The notes: generated by a model not told the origin, from the sequence alone. A stretch of DNA of 64,000 nt from Pectobacterium wasabiae CFBP 3304 (GCF_001742185.1 NZ_CP015750.1:1426001-1490000), one strand, 5' to 3'. Counted from the first letter of the stretch, positions 30,618 to 40,340 are shown. Translations and numbers: made by a program.

Positions 30618-31379
30618 TCAGCCACAGGGGAAATCGTGAAAATGTACGGTGTGCCCGTCTTCCGTCGTCAGAAAAATAGCGTACTGCGGAGCTTCCAGAC
30701 TAACTTCAAATCCCGGAGCGAAACGCAAGGCAGACTGATGATTGGTACCGCGTATCGTGCTGAACGATATTCCTCTCCAGACACCGCTAGCAGGCCGATG
30801 CACGTGCCCCGCCGAAATATGCCGCACATTCCCAAACCGGTGGCATATTTGAGACAGCGCATCTGCCGCCTCGGGTGCTAACCTAACACTATCAAGCGCT
30901 GGCAGCCCGATGGACATCGGTGGATGGTGCAGGAACAGGAAGACATTCTTTTCTTCCGCAGCCTGGAGCTGCTGCTCAAGCCATGCCAACCGTGCTGAGC
31001 ACAACGTTCCAGCGACCTCACCGACATGCAGCGAATCCAGCAGAATGACGTAATCATCACCGACTGCCGTCACGTTCTGTACAAATCCATCTTCATCCGC
31101 CAGCGTCGGAAATTGAGCCAAAAACACGTCCCGATCGTCGTGATTCCCCATCGTCACACGCCAGGGAACCTGTAGTTCAGCCAGTGCCAATGCCAGAAAC
31201 GCATAGGATGCCGCACTGCCGTCATCGGACAGATCGCCGGAGATCACCACCAGATCGGCATCGCGATGATGGGCATTGATATCGGCAATCGCCGCTTTCA
31301 ATTGCTGCGCTGGATCGCGACCGTGTAAATTGCCGCCCAGTGCGGTCAAATGAAGGTCGGAAAGCTGAATCAGTTTCAT
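30618..31379 (-). CDS. Class III cyclic-nucleotide/glycerophosphodiesterase-type metallophosphoesterase
   Basis: 253-residue cytoplasmic enzyme of the calcineurin-like fold with every metal ligand of the CpdA/GpdQ class: D8 and H10 (SDLH), D49 (SGDLSDDG), N79-H80 (GNHDDR), H151-H152 (LHHPP), and H192 with H194 (GHVHRP). It probably hydrolyses a phosphodiester; the exact substrate (cAMP, glycerophosphodiester or other) cannot be told from sequence. The ATG at 31379 follows GAGGATAACG. It is the last gene of a six-gene minus-strand operon with an ABC importer and a LacI regulator, which suggests that it acts on the imported solute. No signal peptide. Confidence 0.88.
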   Translation of the reverse strand: MKLIQLSDLHLTALGGNLHGRDPAQQLKAAIADINAHHRDADLVVISGDLSDDGSAASYAFLALALAELQVPWRVTMGNHDDRDVFLAQFPTLADEDGFVQNVTAVGDDYVILLDSLHVGEVAGTLCSARLAWLEQQLQAAEEKNVFLFLHHPPMSIGLPALDSVRLAPEAADALSQICHRFGNVRHISAGHVHRPASGVWRGISFSTIRGTNHQSALRFAPGFEVSLEAPQYAIFLTTEDGHTVHFHDFPCG

Positions 31380-31427
31380 CGTTATCCTCGTTTTTTACTG
31401 TCTACGCGCTATCACCCGCCAATGCCG

Positions 31428-32432
31428 TTACGCCGATTGGCGGCGGATTAACGGGGCAGCCACTTTCGCTCGGCACACCGGTTCTTGTACCTGAGACTGG
31501 CGTCGGTCAAGCAACGCCAACGCCTGTGCCGCCATCGTTGCCGGATCCTGACGAAATGTTGTCAACGCATAGGCGTCCCATCCTGCGGCAGGAATATCAT
31601 CAAACCCGATAACCATGAGATCCTGCGGCACGACAAGCCCATACTGCTTTGCGCGATCGATCACACCAAACGCCACTAAATCGTTAACGCAGAACACCGC
31701 ATCCGGTCTGGCGGCTTCCGGGAGCGAGAACAACGTCTGCCCCACCATCAGCCCGTCGTCATAATCCGTATCACCACCGCGCACCACGGTCACAGGCAGC
31801 CCTAGCCTCTGCGCCTCATCACAAAACGCCTGTTCACGTTCCATGATATTGGGCGTTGCCGAAGCCGCGCCAGCCAGAGCCAGACGCGTTCTGCCCGTAG
31901 AGGCGAACAGCCGTGCTGCCATCCTTGCAGCGGTATCATTATCAATATGTACGCTGTCACACGCTGGTTCATGCCGCCCGATGACAATCAGCGGCTGGCC
32001 GTTTAGCTGCGCCAGCTCGACAAATTCTTTAGGCGGCGAGCCGGAAAGTACAATCGTCGCTTCTGCCCGATGGCCGAATAGAATAGAACGCGCAGCAACC
32101 ATCGCTTCTCGCACATGGCTGGTGTTGATAAGGACAGGAATCGAGCCACGTTGAATTAACGCCTGCGACAGCTCCGCAACCAAATTGGCACGAAACCCGA
32201 CCTCAGGATGCGTCACCACCAGCCCCACCAGACGGCTACTGTTCGTCAGCAGACCACGCGCCAAATCGTTAACCTGATACCCTAGCTCCTGTGCCGCGGT
32301 CATTACCTTGGCATAGGTGGCAGCAGACACGCTTGCACCGGGGGTAAAACTACGGGACACCGCCGAGCGCGATACGCCAGCCCGACGTGCAACATCCTGT
32401 GCGCTAACGTAACCCGGTTTACCCACCGTCAT
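31428..32432 (-). CDS. LacI-family transcriptional regulator
   Basis: 334-residue regulator. The N-terminal LacI helix-turn-helix and hinge read SAQDVARRAGVSRSAVSRSF followed by GASVSAATYAKVMTAAQELGYQVN. The periplasmic-binding-protein-like effector domain follows (VVTHPEVGFRANLVAELSQA, DNDTAARMAARLFASTGRTR, VIGFDDIPAAGWDAYALTTF). It overlaps the upstream permease gene by 4 bp (ATGA), so it is coexpressed with the transporter it probably controls. A palindromic AAACGTTT core in front of the operon is a candidate operator. The effector is unknown; the fold usually binds sugars or nucleosides. Confidence 0.93.
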   Translation of the reverse strand: MTVGKPGYVSAQDVARRAGVSRSAVSRSFTPGASVSAATYAKVMTAAQELGYQVNDLARGLLTNSSRLVGLVVTHPEVGFRANLVAELSQALIQRGSIPVLINTSHVREAMVAARSILFGHRAEATIVLSGSPPKEFVELAQLNGQPLIVIGRHEPACDSVHIDNDTAARMAARLFASTGRTRLALAGAASATPNIMEREQAFCDEAQRLGLPVTVVRGGDTDYDDGLMVGQTLFSLPEAARPDAVFCVNDLVAFGVIDRAKQYGLVVPQDLMVIGFDDIPAAGWDAYALTTFRQDPATMAAQALALLDRRQSQVQEPVCRAKVAAPLIRRQSA

Positions 32433-33235
32433 TTCCCTATCCTTGCCATGACGTCAGCCTTCAAAAAACGCTCCACGACCAGCATGAATAGAACGGAAGG
32501 AATCAGCAGCACCAGTGCGGTAATAGAAGCAATCTGATAGTTACCGCCCGCCCCTGCGGTATAGAGCAGCAACGGCATCATTTGTACATCCGGCGCACCC
32601 ACGAAATAGCTGCCGGTAAATTCATCCAGCGATTCGAGGAAGACGAAAATAGCGGACGCCATCAAACCGGGCATAGCCAGCGGCAGGGTAATATCGACAA
32701 AGGCACGCCACGGCCCGGCACCAATCGACCGTGCCGCCTGTTCCATTTCACGCCCCACTGCCGAGAATGCCGCCGAGGCAATCCAGACGGCGAACACCAA
32801 TCCGTGAACCGTGTGAACCAGCACGACCCCCAGTAACGTGCCGTTTAGCCCCCACTGATAAAACAGTCGGGCAATATTGACGTACACCGTCAGGTTCGGA
32901 AACGCCTGTGGGATAAGAAATACCAACAGTATCAAGCCACGGGCAGGCAGCGGCAAACGCGCCAGTGCATATCCAGCCGGAATCGCCAACGATAGCGAAG
33001 CCAGCACCGTGAGCACCGCCACCAGCACGCTATTCCCCAACGCTTCCCAGGCCACACCACGCGGTGAAAACACCCTCTTCCAGAAGGCAAAACCCCAGTC
33101 ATTAGGCAACAGGTGAGGATAGAACCATTTTTCCGCTACCGACCACAGCAGGAGGTTAGCCAATGGCCCAAAGATCAAGAAGATCAGCGCCCCCAGAATC
33201 AGCATTCTCGGAATCCACCACAGTACGTTCTTCAT
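32429..33235 (-). CDS. ABC transporter permease (PotC/ThiP-like), second subunit
   Basis: 268-residue inner-membrane permease with about six membrane segments. The cytoplasmic EAA loop that docks the ATPase reads EQAARSIGAGPWRAFVDITL (about residues 173-192). Pairs with the upstream permease, which it overlaps by 4 bp (33232-33235), to form the channel. The family covers importers of polyamines, iron, thiamine, 2-aminoethylphosphonate and sulfate-like solutes; this gene alone does not identify which. Confidence 0.92.
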   Translation of the reverse strand: MKNVLWWIPRMLILGALIFLIFGPLANLLLWSVAEKWFYPHLLPNDWGFAFWKRVFSPRGVAWEALGNSVLVAVLTVLASLSLAIPAGYALARLPLPARGLILLVFLIPQAFPNLTVYVNIARLFYQWGLNGTLLGVVLVHTVHGLVFAVWIASAAFSAVGREMEQAARSIGAGPWRAFVDITLPLAMPGLMASAIFVFLESLDEFTGSYFVGAPDVQMMPLLLYTAGAGGNYQIASITALVLLIPSVLFMLVVERFLKADVMARIGK

Positions 33236-34071
33236 GCCTTTTCTCTCATGTTCAGTCGGAGATAAATCACGGCAAACAGGCCGGTCATCAGTAATGAAAT
33301 CACCCCCAACGCATTCGCTACGCCATAATCGCCGTAGGCGTTAATGCGGAAGGCTATATTGGCGGTGAGCATCGTCGGCGACTGGGCATTGATCATCATC
33401 GGCACGGACAGTACCGACATCATGGTGACGAAAGAGAGAATGAGTCCGGTGAGCAGCGTTTGCCCAACCTGCGGCACCACAATTTCACACAAAATACGCA
33501 GTCGCGATGCGCCTAAGTTACGGGCGGACTCGATCATTGTGCGATCCAGCGACGCCATCGCACCCGCAACCAGCAGCGCCACAAACGGCGTCTGTTTCCA
33601 GACGAAGGCAAATACGATGCCACGCCAGTCCAGCCAATTACTGGCGCTGGCCATATCGACGATACCGAGCATATCCAGCGCGCCATTCAGCCAGCCGTTT
33701 TTGGCCAGAAACGTGCGTAAAATTTGCCCCGTCACGATAAAGGGGATAAACAGCGGCCAGCGATAGACCCAGCGCAACAGCGCGACCATACGCGGGCTTT
33801 CCCCCAGCGTCAGGTAACCGCCAATCAGAACGGACAACAGGCCGATCAGTAACGTAGCGAGGCCCACAATCATCAAGGTAAACAGGATATCGGGAAGATA
33901 CAGCGTCAATGCCGTAACAAAATTATCAATGCCCACGCCATTCTGACTGACGAAAGCGCCCCCAACCGACAGCCCCAGCGGTACGATAAAACAGACAGCC
34001 ACCACCGCCAGTGCCGGTAGCACAAGCGCGATCCCCGCTAGTCGGGAAGAGAATTGGGATACTTGCAACAT
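33232..34071 (-). CDS. ABC transporter permease (PotB-like), first subunit
   Basis: 279-residue inner-membrane permease with about six membrane segments, the first at residues 11-33. The EAA loop is ESARNLGASRLRILCEIVVP (about 185-204). It is the partner of the permease encoded right after it. The start ATG at 34071 is 71 bp from the end of the binding-protein gene. Fold and size fit the Pot/Fbp/phosphonate group of importers. Confidence 0.92.
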   Translation of the reverse strand: MLQVSQFSSRLAGIALVLPALAVVAVCFIVPLGLSVGGAFVSQNGVGIDNFVTALTLYLPDILFTLMIVGLATLLIGLLSVLIGGYLTLGESPRMVALLRWVYRWPLFIPFIVTGQILRTFLAKNGWLNGALDMLGIVDMASASNWLDWRGIVFAFVWKQTPFVALLVAGAMASLDRTMIESARNLGASRLRILCEIVVPQVGQTLLTGLILSFVTMMSVLSVPMMINAQSPTMLTANIAFRINAYGDYGVANALGVISLLMTGLFAVIYLRLNMREKA

Positions 34072-34142
34072 GAAGGTCTCCGCGCTCTGGCTTCATCCCG
34101 CCAGAGCGCCTGTGGTACTAAAGGGTATATACCGCGAGTAGG

Positions 34143-35276
34143 TTACTTCGCCATCGCCTGCTCATAGGCGTTCAAAATCGCGGTGTGATAAGGCGCAATA
34201 GGGAACGTCTTGCCTTTGCTCGCCAACTCATCAGGCGTCACATCGGTGAACAGGCGTTGCCATACGGCGGGCTTCAGCTCGGCCTGAACGTACTTGGCAT
34301 CGATACCCGGATACCAGTTAAAACGCTCCACAATCCCTTCAGCCTGTACTTTGGCGCTGGTTGCCAGCTCAACAAACTGTTTAGCCAATTCACGATTCGG
34401 TGCCTGTGCGGGGATAACATAGTGCATCGGTTGTCCCGGCATACCGGGCGCAGGAAGCAGCAATTTGAAATTGTCTGGCAGTTGTCCACTTGCTTTCCAG
34501 GAATAGAACATATCGACCCATACCGGTCCCATGGCGATTTCGCCACGGCTCAACATATCGAGCGTGCCCGCATTGCCCGGCGTCAGCGTCACGTTCTTGT
34601 TAAAGGCTTTCAGGCGTTCAAACGCTGGCTGCCATTTTTTCGCTTCCGCTTCATCAAACGGTCCGTTCATCAGCTTCTGTGCATCACCGCCGTAAGCGTA
34701 AATCCAGCCCATCACAAAACTGACGCCCGATGCACCGCCCTTAATCCCGTTGTAACCGAACATCTTCGGATTCGCGGCAGCCCACTGCTGGATCTCGTCA
34801 TAGCTTTTAGGCGGATTCGCTACCATGCTGGGGTTATAGGCCAGCGCCGTCTGGCTGCTGAACATCGGCATGACGTAGCCTTTCACGTCTGTGCCCATTG
34901 CCTTATCCGCAGCGGCCATGCTGACCAGCTTGCCGCTGGCGATATCATCGCGATATTTCAGCAGGTCGCCCTTTTGCACCATCGGGCCGACAAATTTTTC
35001 ATGCACCACCGCCACATCGGTGTCCCATACTTTGGCACCGGCGGCCTGCTGCGCATTGAAGCGTTCAAGAATCTTCTGCGACCCGGCATCGCCCGGTCCG
35101 GTGCCGACAGCGCGCACTTTTACGCCGGGATGCTGCTTTTCAAACAACGGCCCCAGATATTCATTTACATAGTCGACCATATTCTGGTCACCCGCCGTCA
35201 ACACGGTTAATTCCTGTGCCTGCACGGCAGCCAGCGGCGTACTCATCATCAGCGTTGCGGCAAAAATGCGTTTCAT
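34143..35276 (-). CDS. ABC transporter periplasmic solute-binding protein
   Basis: 377-residue binding protein of the PotD/FbpA/PhnS-like type. It has a signal peptide (MKRIFAATLMMSTPLAAVQA) cleaved before QELTVL. The N-lobe motif LTVLTAGDQNMVDYVNEYLG and the later MPMFSSQTALAYNP and GPVWVDMFYSWKASGQ are typical of the extracellular solute-binding family that takes small charged solutes. The start was set at the ATG at 35276 with ribosome site GGAG; a TTG at 35291 is in frame but unnecessary. The ligand cannot be named. With the phosphodiesterase in the operon, a phosphorus-containing solute is a reasonable guess. Confidence 0.9.
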   Translation of the reverse strand: MKRIFAATLMMSTPLAAVQAQELTVLTAGDQNMVDYVNEYLGPLFEKQHPGVKVRAVGTGPGDAGSQKILERFNAQQAAGAKVWDTDVAVVHEKFVGPMVQKGDLLKYRDDIASGKLVSMAAADKAMGTDVKGYVMPMFSSQTALAYNPSMVANPPKSYDEIQQWAAANPKMFGYNGIKGGASGVSFVMGWIYAYGGDAQKLMNGPFDEAEAKKWQPAFERLKAFNKNVTLTPGNAGTLDMLSRGEIAMGPVWVDMFYSWKASGQLPDNFKLLLPAPGMPGQPMHYVIPAQAPNRELAKQFVELATSAKVQAEGIVERFNWYPGIDAKYVQAELKPAVWQRLFTDVTPDELASKGKTFPIAPYHTAILNAYEQAMAK

Positions 35277-35298
35277 CTCATTTGTCTCCAATTCAGGG

Positions 35299-36489
35299 TC
35301 AGGCTGTCAGGCCGGGAAGCAGGGAATAACGTGAAGTCGTATTGGGTTCCGCCGTCAGCGACGTAGGCTCTTCTGCCAGCGGGAAAAGAAACAGCGCCTC
35401 AGCGGGGATCTGCACGGCAACCCGCTGTCCAATGGCATAAGGATGAGTGGCATGAACCTGTATCTGCCACGATCCACTGGCAATCGTATGCATCCAGTAT
35501 CCGCCGGGGTAACTTTGCGCCAGCACCGTGCCGTAGCGCATCAACATGCCAGGCTGGATGAGCGGGACGTCTGCCGAATCGTAAAGCTGGGCAGCTTCTG
35601 CCCGAAAACGTGCCTCTATCGGACCAGGCTGTAGCGACGTGTTCGCTGGCATCAGTGAGTGGCTTTCTGCATCACCGGGAATCATCAGCGTGTCGCCGTC
35701 ATAGCGCGCTTCCAGCACGAGCCGATTTTCCGCGCCCATAAACGCCGCGACAAACGAGCTGGTCGGATGGTGATACACCTCTTGCGGGCTACCCACCTGC
35801 ATGATGCGACCCTGATTCAAAATCACGATGCGATCGGCCATCACCATCGCTTCTTCCCTATCGTGCGTAACGTGGATCGCAGTCAACCCCAGCCGCTGTT
35901 GCAGCGCCCGGATTTCATCACGCAGTTGTAGACGAATACGGGTATCCAGATTGGAGAGCGGTTCATCCAGCAGCAGAATATCGGGCCGTACCGCCAGTGC
36001 GCGGCCTAAGGCGACGCGCTGGCGCTGTCCACCGGACAGTTCCGCGGGCTTACGGGCGCTCAGTCCCGTCAAGCCCAGCATCGTTTCCAGTTCCGTTACA
36101 CGACTGGCAATTTCCGCACGCGGTACACGGCGCAAGCGCAGCCCGTATGCAATATGCTGCGCCACTGTCATATGTGGCCACAGCGCATAGCTCTGAAACA
36201 CCAGCGCCATGCCGCGCTTCTCTGGCGGCGCTTGTGTCATATCCTGCCCGTTAACACGAATCGCCCCCGCGCGCGGTGACGAGAACCCCGCGACCGTGCG
36301 TAATAACGTCGTCTTGCCACAGCCCGACGAGCCAAGTAACGCAACGAATTCGCCCTGTGTAATCTCCAGATAGATATCGTTCAAGACGGCTGTCGTGCCG
36401 TATCCAACATGCAGATGATCAATAACAATGTGCGGTACTACCGCAGAGGAAGTGGTTTTTTGCACAGGTGTGCATTCCGCGATAATCAA
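35299..36489 (-). CDS. ABC transporter ATP-binding protein (PotA/FbpC-like)
   Basis: Up to 396 residues. Walker A GSSGCGKTT at 53-61, Q-loop Q99, signature LSGGQ at 151-155, Walker B ILLLDEP at 171-177 and the H-loop histidine in HVTHD are all intact. A C-terminal TOBE-type regulatory domain follows residue 240 or so. It is first in the operon. The start is uncertain: TTG at 36489 has no clear ribosome site, and GTG at 36465 would be 8 codons later. The gene lies 191 bp from the metL end. Confidence 0.9.
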   Translation of the reverse strand: MIIAECTPVQKTTSSAVVPHIVIDHLHVGYGTTAVLNDIYLEITQGEFVALLGSSGCGKTTLLRTVAGFSSPRAGAIRVNGQDMTQAPPEKRGMALVFQSYALWPHMTVAQHIAYGLRLRRVPRAEIASRVTELETMLGLTGLSARKPAELSGGQRQRVALGRALAVRPDILLLDEPLSNLDTRIRLQLRDEIRALQQRLGLTAIHVTHDREEAMVMADRIVILNQGRIMQVGSPQEVYHHPTSSFVAAFMGAENRLVLEARYDGDTLMIPGDAESHSLMPANTSLQPGPIEARFRAEAAQLYDSADVPLIQPGMLMRYGTVLAQSYPGGYWMHTIASGSWQIQVHATHPYAIGQRVAVQIPAEALFLFPLAEEPTSLTAEPNTTSRYSLLPGLTA

Positions 36490-36531
36490 ACAATGCGCCG
36501 ATTGTGCGGTGAGTTCGTGTCAGTGGCGTGT

Positions 36532-36586
36532 TGTCACCGTGACACTTCAATGACAGGACTACGGGGAATAACGGCGGAAAACGTTT
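36532..36586. promoter_or_regulatory. Candidate operators in front of the ABC-LacI-phosphodiesterase operon
   Basis: Two palindromes lie in the 191-bp gap upstream of the ATPase gene. One is TGTCAC-C-GTGACA at 36532-36544 (perfect 6+1+6). The other is AAACGTTT at 36579-36586, with a central CpG like LacI/PurR-family operators. The second is the better candidate for the operon's own LacI regulator. The promoter itself was not found. Confidence 0.45.
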
Positions 36587-36680
36587 GGCGGGTAGAAAAA
36601 TGAGGGAACGAATCCCTTGATTGTTGACCGCCCCCAATGTACGGAGACGGCCAACGATGACGCAGCGCTTACAACAGGCT

Positions 36681-39116
36681 CTACAACAACTGCGCCAAAC
36701 GACTGAGGTCAGATTGAAGCGCCCCCGCCGTGACATCGCGCCCCGCCCCCGGTCCACGGATAACCAGCGGATTATCGCGATACCAGCGGCTTTCAATCGC
36801 AAACACGTTGTCACCCGGCAATAGCGAAGCCAGAGGATGCTCGGGACGAACAGCTTCAACGCCAACGCGCGCTTTACCGTTGCTGTCGAAGCGGGCAACA
36901 TGACGCAAAACCAAGCCCATTTCTTGTGCAGCTTCCAGACGTTGCAGCATCTGCTCGTTCAGAGAATCACCGTTCTCGAAGAAGTAATCGACAGACCCCT
37001 GTTCACAGCCTGGCGGCACCAGCGACTCAACCCGAACCTGGCTGGGCTCGATGTCATACCCCGCCTCACGCGCCAGGATCACCAGCTTGCGCATGACGTC
37101 CTGACCGGAGAGGTCAACGCGCGGATCCGGCTCCGTTAGCCCCTGCTGGCACGCTTGATCAACCAGTTCGGTGAACGGCACAGTGCCATCAAACTGCAAA
37201 AACAGCCAGGAGAGCGTGCCGGAGAAAATCCCGCTAATCGATAGAATACTGTCACCACTTTCCCGCAAATCGCGCACGGCAAAGTTGACCGGTAAACCTG
37301 CGCCGACGGTCGCGTTATACAACCAGTGGCGATCCGTCTTGGCGAAAGCATCACGGATCTGGCGATAGTTATTGCCACCGGATGCACCCGCCAGTTTGTT
37401 GGCGCTGATGACGTGGAAACCGTAGCTGGCAAAATCCAGATACAGATCGGCAACCGACTCGCTAGCGGTAACATCCAACACCACCAGATCATCAAAGGGG
37501 TGTGCACGCATCCACAGGAACAGATCTTCACCATCCCGCTCTTGCGCTTCATTTTCGAAGAAGGCCAGTGCACGACTGGCATCCAATCCATCATAGTTCA
37601 GCAGGCTGCGCGTACTGTCCACCACGCCAGCCAGTACAAACTCAAAGCCTGTGCGGGCAGACAGGTTGCTCTGCTCACGCGCAAACAGCTCCAGCCAGCG
37701 TGAACCAATATTTCCCTTACCGAACAGCACCAGACCGATGCGTTTTTCCGCGCGGAACAGCGAATGGTGCAAGCCGCGAATCACATGCTCCGTCGGACCA
37801 ACGCGCAGAACGGCCACCAGACTGATGCCATCATCGGTCTGGCAGACAAATTCAATCGGCTGATCTTTCAACTGCTGATAGAAACGGTGGCTATGCAGCG
37901 GGTTTTTACCCACCCCTGCCCCTACCATCGCCACCATCGCTAGCCCATCACGCTCGCTGAGCTCAACGGGCAACGCGGCCTGCGCCAGCAACTGCAACGC
38001 GCTTTCCACCACTTCAGAGGTGTAGCATAGTTGCAGCAGGCTACGATCCTGATGAACGCCAATCGCCAGCGGTTTCAACTGCGCACGGTTCAGAAGCTGT
38101 TCGACTTCTTTTTGCAGCAGCACGAAATCGTGTTCGGAAGGAACCTGAACTTCAATCAGGCACACATCATCATGGCTGGTAACAATTTTTGCCCCCGTAC
38201 CCGAGGCCAGCACGCGTTCGATACGCGTCGAACCCTGTTCAGGCTGATAGCTGCAACGCAGTTGCAGGTCGATATCGCTGCCGGAAACGGGCTGCAAAGT
38301 ACGTGTATGCAGCACCGGAGCTGCCAGACGTGCCAGCTCGCTGGCTTCATCCAACCGCAGCAGTGGCAGCAGGCAGGCATCTTTCACTTTGCGCGGGTCA
38401 GCGCTATAAACGCCAGCAACGTCGCTCCAGATGGTCACCCGCTCAACCCCTGCCAGCGCACCAATTTGCGTCGCAGAGTAGTCACTCCCGTTGCGCCCCA
38501 GCAGTACCGTTTCACCCGCGTCATTACGACAGATAAAACCCGTTACGACTAAACGCTGCCCAGAATGTTGCGTCAGATACTGCTGCAACAGCGGCCAGGA
38601 ACGGCCTTCATCCACCTGCGGCTGCGCGGCACGTTCCGCACAGAGAAAATCACGCGCATCCAGCCAGGCGGCATTCATATCTCGATGATTCAGCACGGCG
38701 GACATCAAACGCGCCGACCAGATTTCACCATGTCCAACGACTTCGGCGTAGACAGCATCCGTAATCTTGCCATCCAGCAGCGCAGCCAAACGCTCCAGAT
38801 CGCGAATAAACTGGGCTGTCAGCGCCTCTGCATCTTGCGCGGGCAGAAGCCCGGCAATCAATTCGCTGTGATAACGGCGTAATGCCTGCTGAACCTGATG
38901 CGCCGACAGGCGATCGCTCTGACTGAGTTTCAACCAGCTAATTAGTTGGTTTGTGGTACTGCCTGCGGCAGACACCACCATCAAATCTCCGGGGTGGCTA
39001 TATTCCGCCATAATACCGGCTACACGCAGGTAACACTTCACATCGGCCAGGCTGCTACCGCCAAACTTATGCAGTTGTCGGCCTGTTACCGATGGCGCTA
39101 CTCCTAATGCACTCAT
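36681..39116 (-). CDS. metL: Bifunctional aspartokinase II / homoserine dehydrogenase II
   Basis: 811-residue enzyme (E. coli MetL 810) catalysing the first and third steps from aspartate to homoserine. The aspartokinase domain starts KFGGSSLADVKCYLRVAGIM. The C-terminal homoserine dehydrogenase has the NAD(P) motif IGLVLFGKGNIGSRWLELFA and SANKLAGASGGNNYRQI. It lies 3 bp after the metB stop codon and is expressed with it under MetJ control. Unlike ThrA it is not feedback-inhibited by threonine in E. coli. Full length with no frame problem. Confidence 0.98.
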   Translation of the reverse strand: MSALGVAPSVTGRQLHKFGGSSLADVKCYLRVAGIMAEYSHPGDLMVVSAAGSTTNQLISWLKLSQSDRLSAHQVQQALRRYHSELIAGLLPAQDAEALTAQFIRDLERLAALLDGKITDAVYAEVVGHGEIWSARLMSAVLNHRDMNAAWLDARDFLCAERAAQPQVDEGRSWPLLQQYLTQHSGQRLVVTGFICRNDAGETVLLGRNGSDYSATQIGALAGVERVTIWSDVAGVYSADPRKVKDACLLPLLRLDEASELARLAAPVLHTRTLQPVSGSDIDLQLRCSYQPEQGSTRIERVLASGTGAKIVTSHDDVCLIEVQVPSEHDFVLLQKEVEQLLNRAQLKPLAIGVHQDRSLLQLCYTSEVVESALQLLAQAALPVELSERDGLAMVAMVGAGVGKNPLHSHRFYQQLKDQPIEFVCQTDDGISLVAVLRVGPTEHVIRGLHHSLFRAEKRIGLVLFGKGNIGSRWLELFAREQSNLSARTGFEFVLAGVVDSTRSLLNYDGLDASRALAFFENEAQERDGEDLFLWMRAHPFDDLVVLDVTASESVADLYLDFASYGFHVISANKLAGASGGNNYRQIRDAFAKTDRHWLYNATVGAGLPVNFAVRDLRESGDSILSISGIFSGTLSWLFLQFDGTVPFTELVDQACQQGLTEPDPRVDLSGQDVMRKLVILAREAGYDIEPSQVRVESLVPPGCEQGSVDYFFENGDSLNEQMLQRLEAAQEMGLVLRHVARFDSNGKARVGVEAVRPEHPLASLLPGDNVFAIESRWYRDNPLVIRGPGAGRDVTAGALQSDLSRLAQLL

Positions 39117-39119
39117 TAC

Positions 39120-40280
39120 TTACCTCTTGGCTGCGGCTTGAAACGCACGATCCAGATCGGCAACCAGATCATCGCCGTCTTCAATACCGGTGGAAATACG
39201 CAGTAATGTTTCAGAGATACCCGCTGCGGCACGCGCTTCTGGCGCCATACCCGCATGCGTCATCGTTGCGGCATGAGAGATGAGGCTCTCGACTCCACCC
39301 AGCGATTCCGCCAGCGTAAACAGCTCCAACGACGCCAGAAAACGCCGCAGAGTGTCTTCATCCCCATCCAGCTCAAAACTTAGCATAGCGCCAAAGCCAG
39401 ATTGTTGACGGCGGGCAATATCATGGCCGGGATTGTTTGGCAGTGAAGGATGATATAGCGCTTTCACCAGCGGCTGTGTCTGTAAGAATTCAACCACTTG
39501 TTGCGCGTTACGCTGCGCGGCCGCCATACGCGGCGATAAGGTACGCAGACCACGGAGCAGCAGATAGCTATCAAACGCCGCCCCCGTCACACCGATATTG
39601 TTCGCCCACCAGGCCAGTTCAGTAATGGTGTCGACATCTTTAGCAATCACAGCACCCGCGACCACATCAGAGTGACCATTCAGGTACTTGGTACATGAAT
39701 GCACCACCAGATCGGCGCCCAGTTCCAGCGGCTTCTGCAACGCCGGGCTCAGGAAGGTGTTATCCACCACGCTGACCGCACCCGCTTCCCGCGCGGCCTG
39801 ACAAATCGCGGCAATATCCACGACGCGCAGCAGCGGATTGCTCGGGCTTTCCACCAGCACGAGCTTTGGCTTTTCTGCCAACGCCGCATTGAGCGCATGA
39901 GTATCACCTTGATCGACAAATTTCACGCGAAACGCGCCGCGCTTGCTCAGGCTGTCAAACAAACGATAGCTGCCACCGTAGCAGTCATGCGGAGCCACCA
40001 GCAGATCGCCGGGGCGCAGGAACACCGTGCAAACCAACATAATCGCCGACATCCCGCTGCTCGTCATTACCGCACCCGCACCACCTTCCAGTTCAGCAAG
40101 CGCACGCTGCACCACATCGCGCGTGGGGTTACCGCGACGCGAATAGTCGTGGGCGCGTGGCTGGTTGAATCCGGTAAAGTTATACGTGCTAGAAAGGTGG
40201 ATGGGGGGGACAACGCAGCCATACTGCTCGTCATCATTTAACCCACTGCGGACTGCGATCGTTGCCTGTTTACGCGTCAT
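39120..40280 (-). CDS. metB: Cystathionine gamma-synthase
   Basis: 386-residue pyridoxal-phosphate enzyme, the same length as E. coli MetB. It joins O-succinylhomoserine and cysteine to cystathionine. The PLP lysine lies in VVHSCTKYLNGHSDVVAGAV; the substrate tyrosine motif is HDYSRRGNPTRDVVQ. The start was set at the ATG at 40280 (MTRKQATIAVRSGLNDD); the upstream 39 in-frame codons run through the met-box operator and are not coding. First in metBL, divergent from metJ. Confidence 0.98.
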   Translation of the reverse strand: MTRKQATIAVRSGLNDDEQYGCVVPPIHLSSTYNFTGFNQPRAHDYSRRGNPTRDVVQRALAELEGGAGAVMTSSGMSAIMLVCTVFLRPGDLLVAPHDCYGGSYRLFDSLSKRGAFRVKFVDQGDTHALNAALAEKPKLVLVESPSNPLLRVVDIAAICQAAREAGAVSVVDNTFLSPALQKPLELGADLVVHSCTKYLNGHSDVVAGAVIAKDVDTITELAWWANNIGVTGAAFDSYLLLRGLRTLSPRMAAAQRNAQQVVEFLQTQPLVKALYHPSLPNNPGHDIARRQQSGFGAMLSFELDGDEDTLRRFLASLELFTLAESLGGVESLISHAATMTHAGMAPEARAAAGISETLLRISTGIEDGDDLVADLDRAFQAAAKR

Positions 40281-40340
40281 CGGCTCTTTTCCTGGCTGGA
40301 GGCTGAAAAATAGGAACTTAAGAGTAAACGCAGTTTTAAT

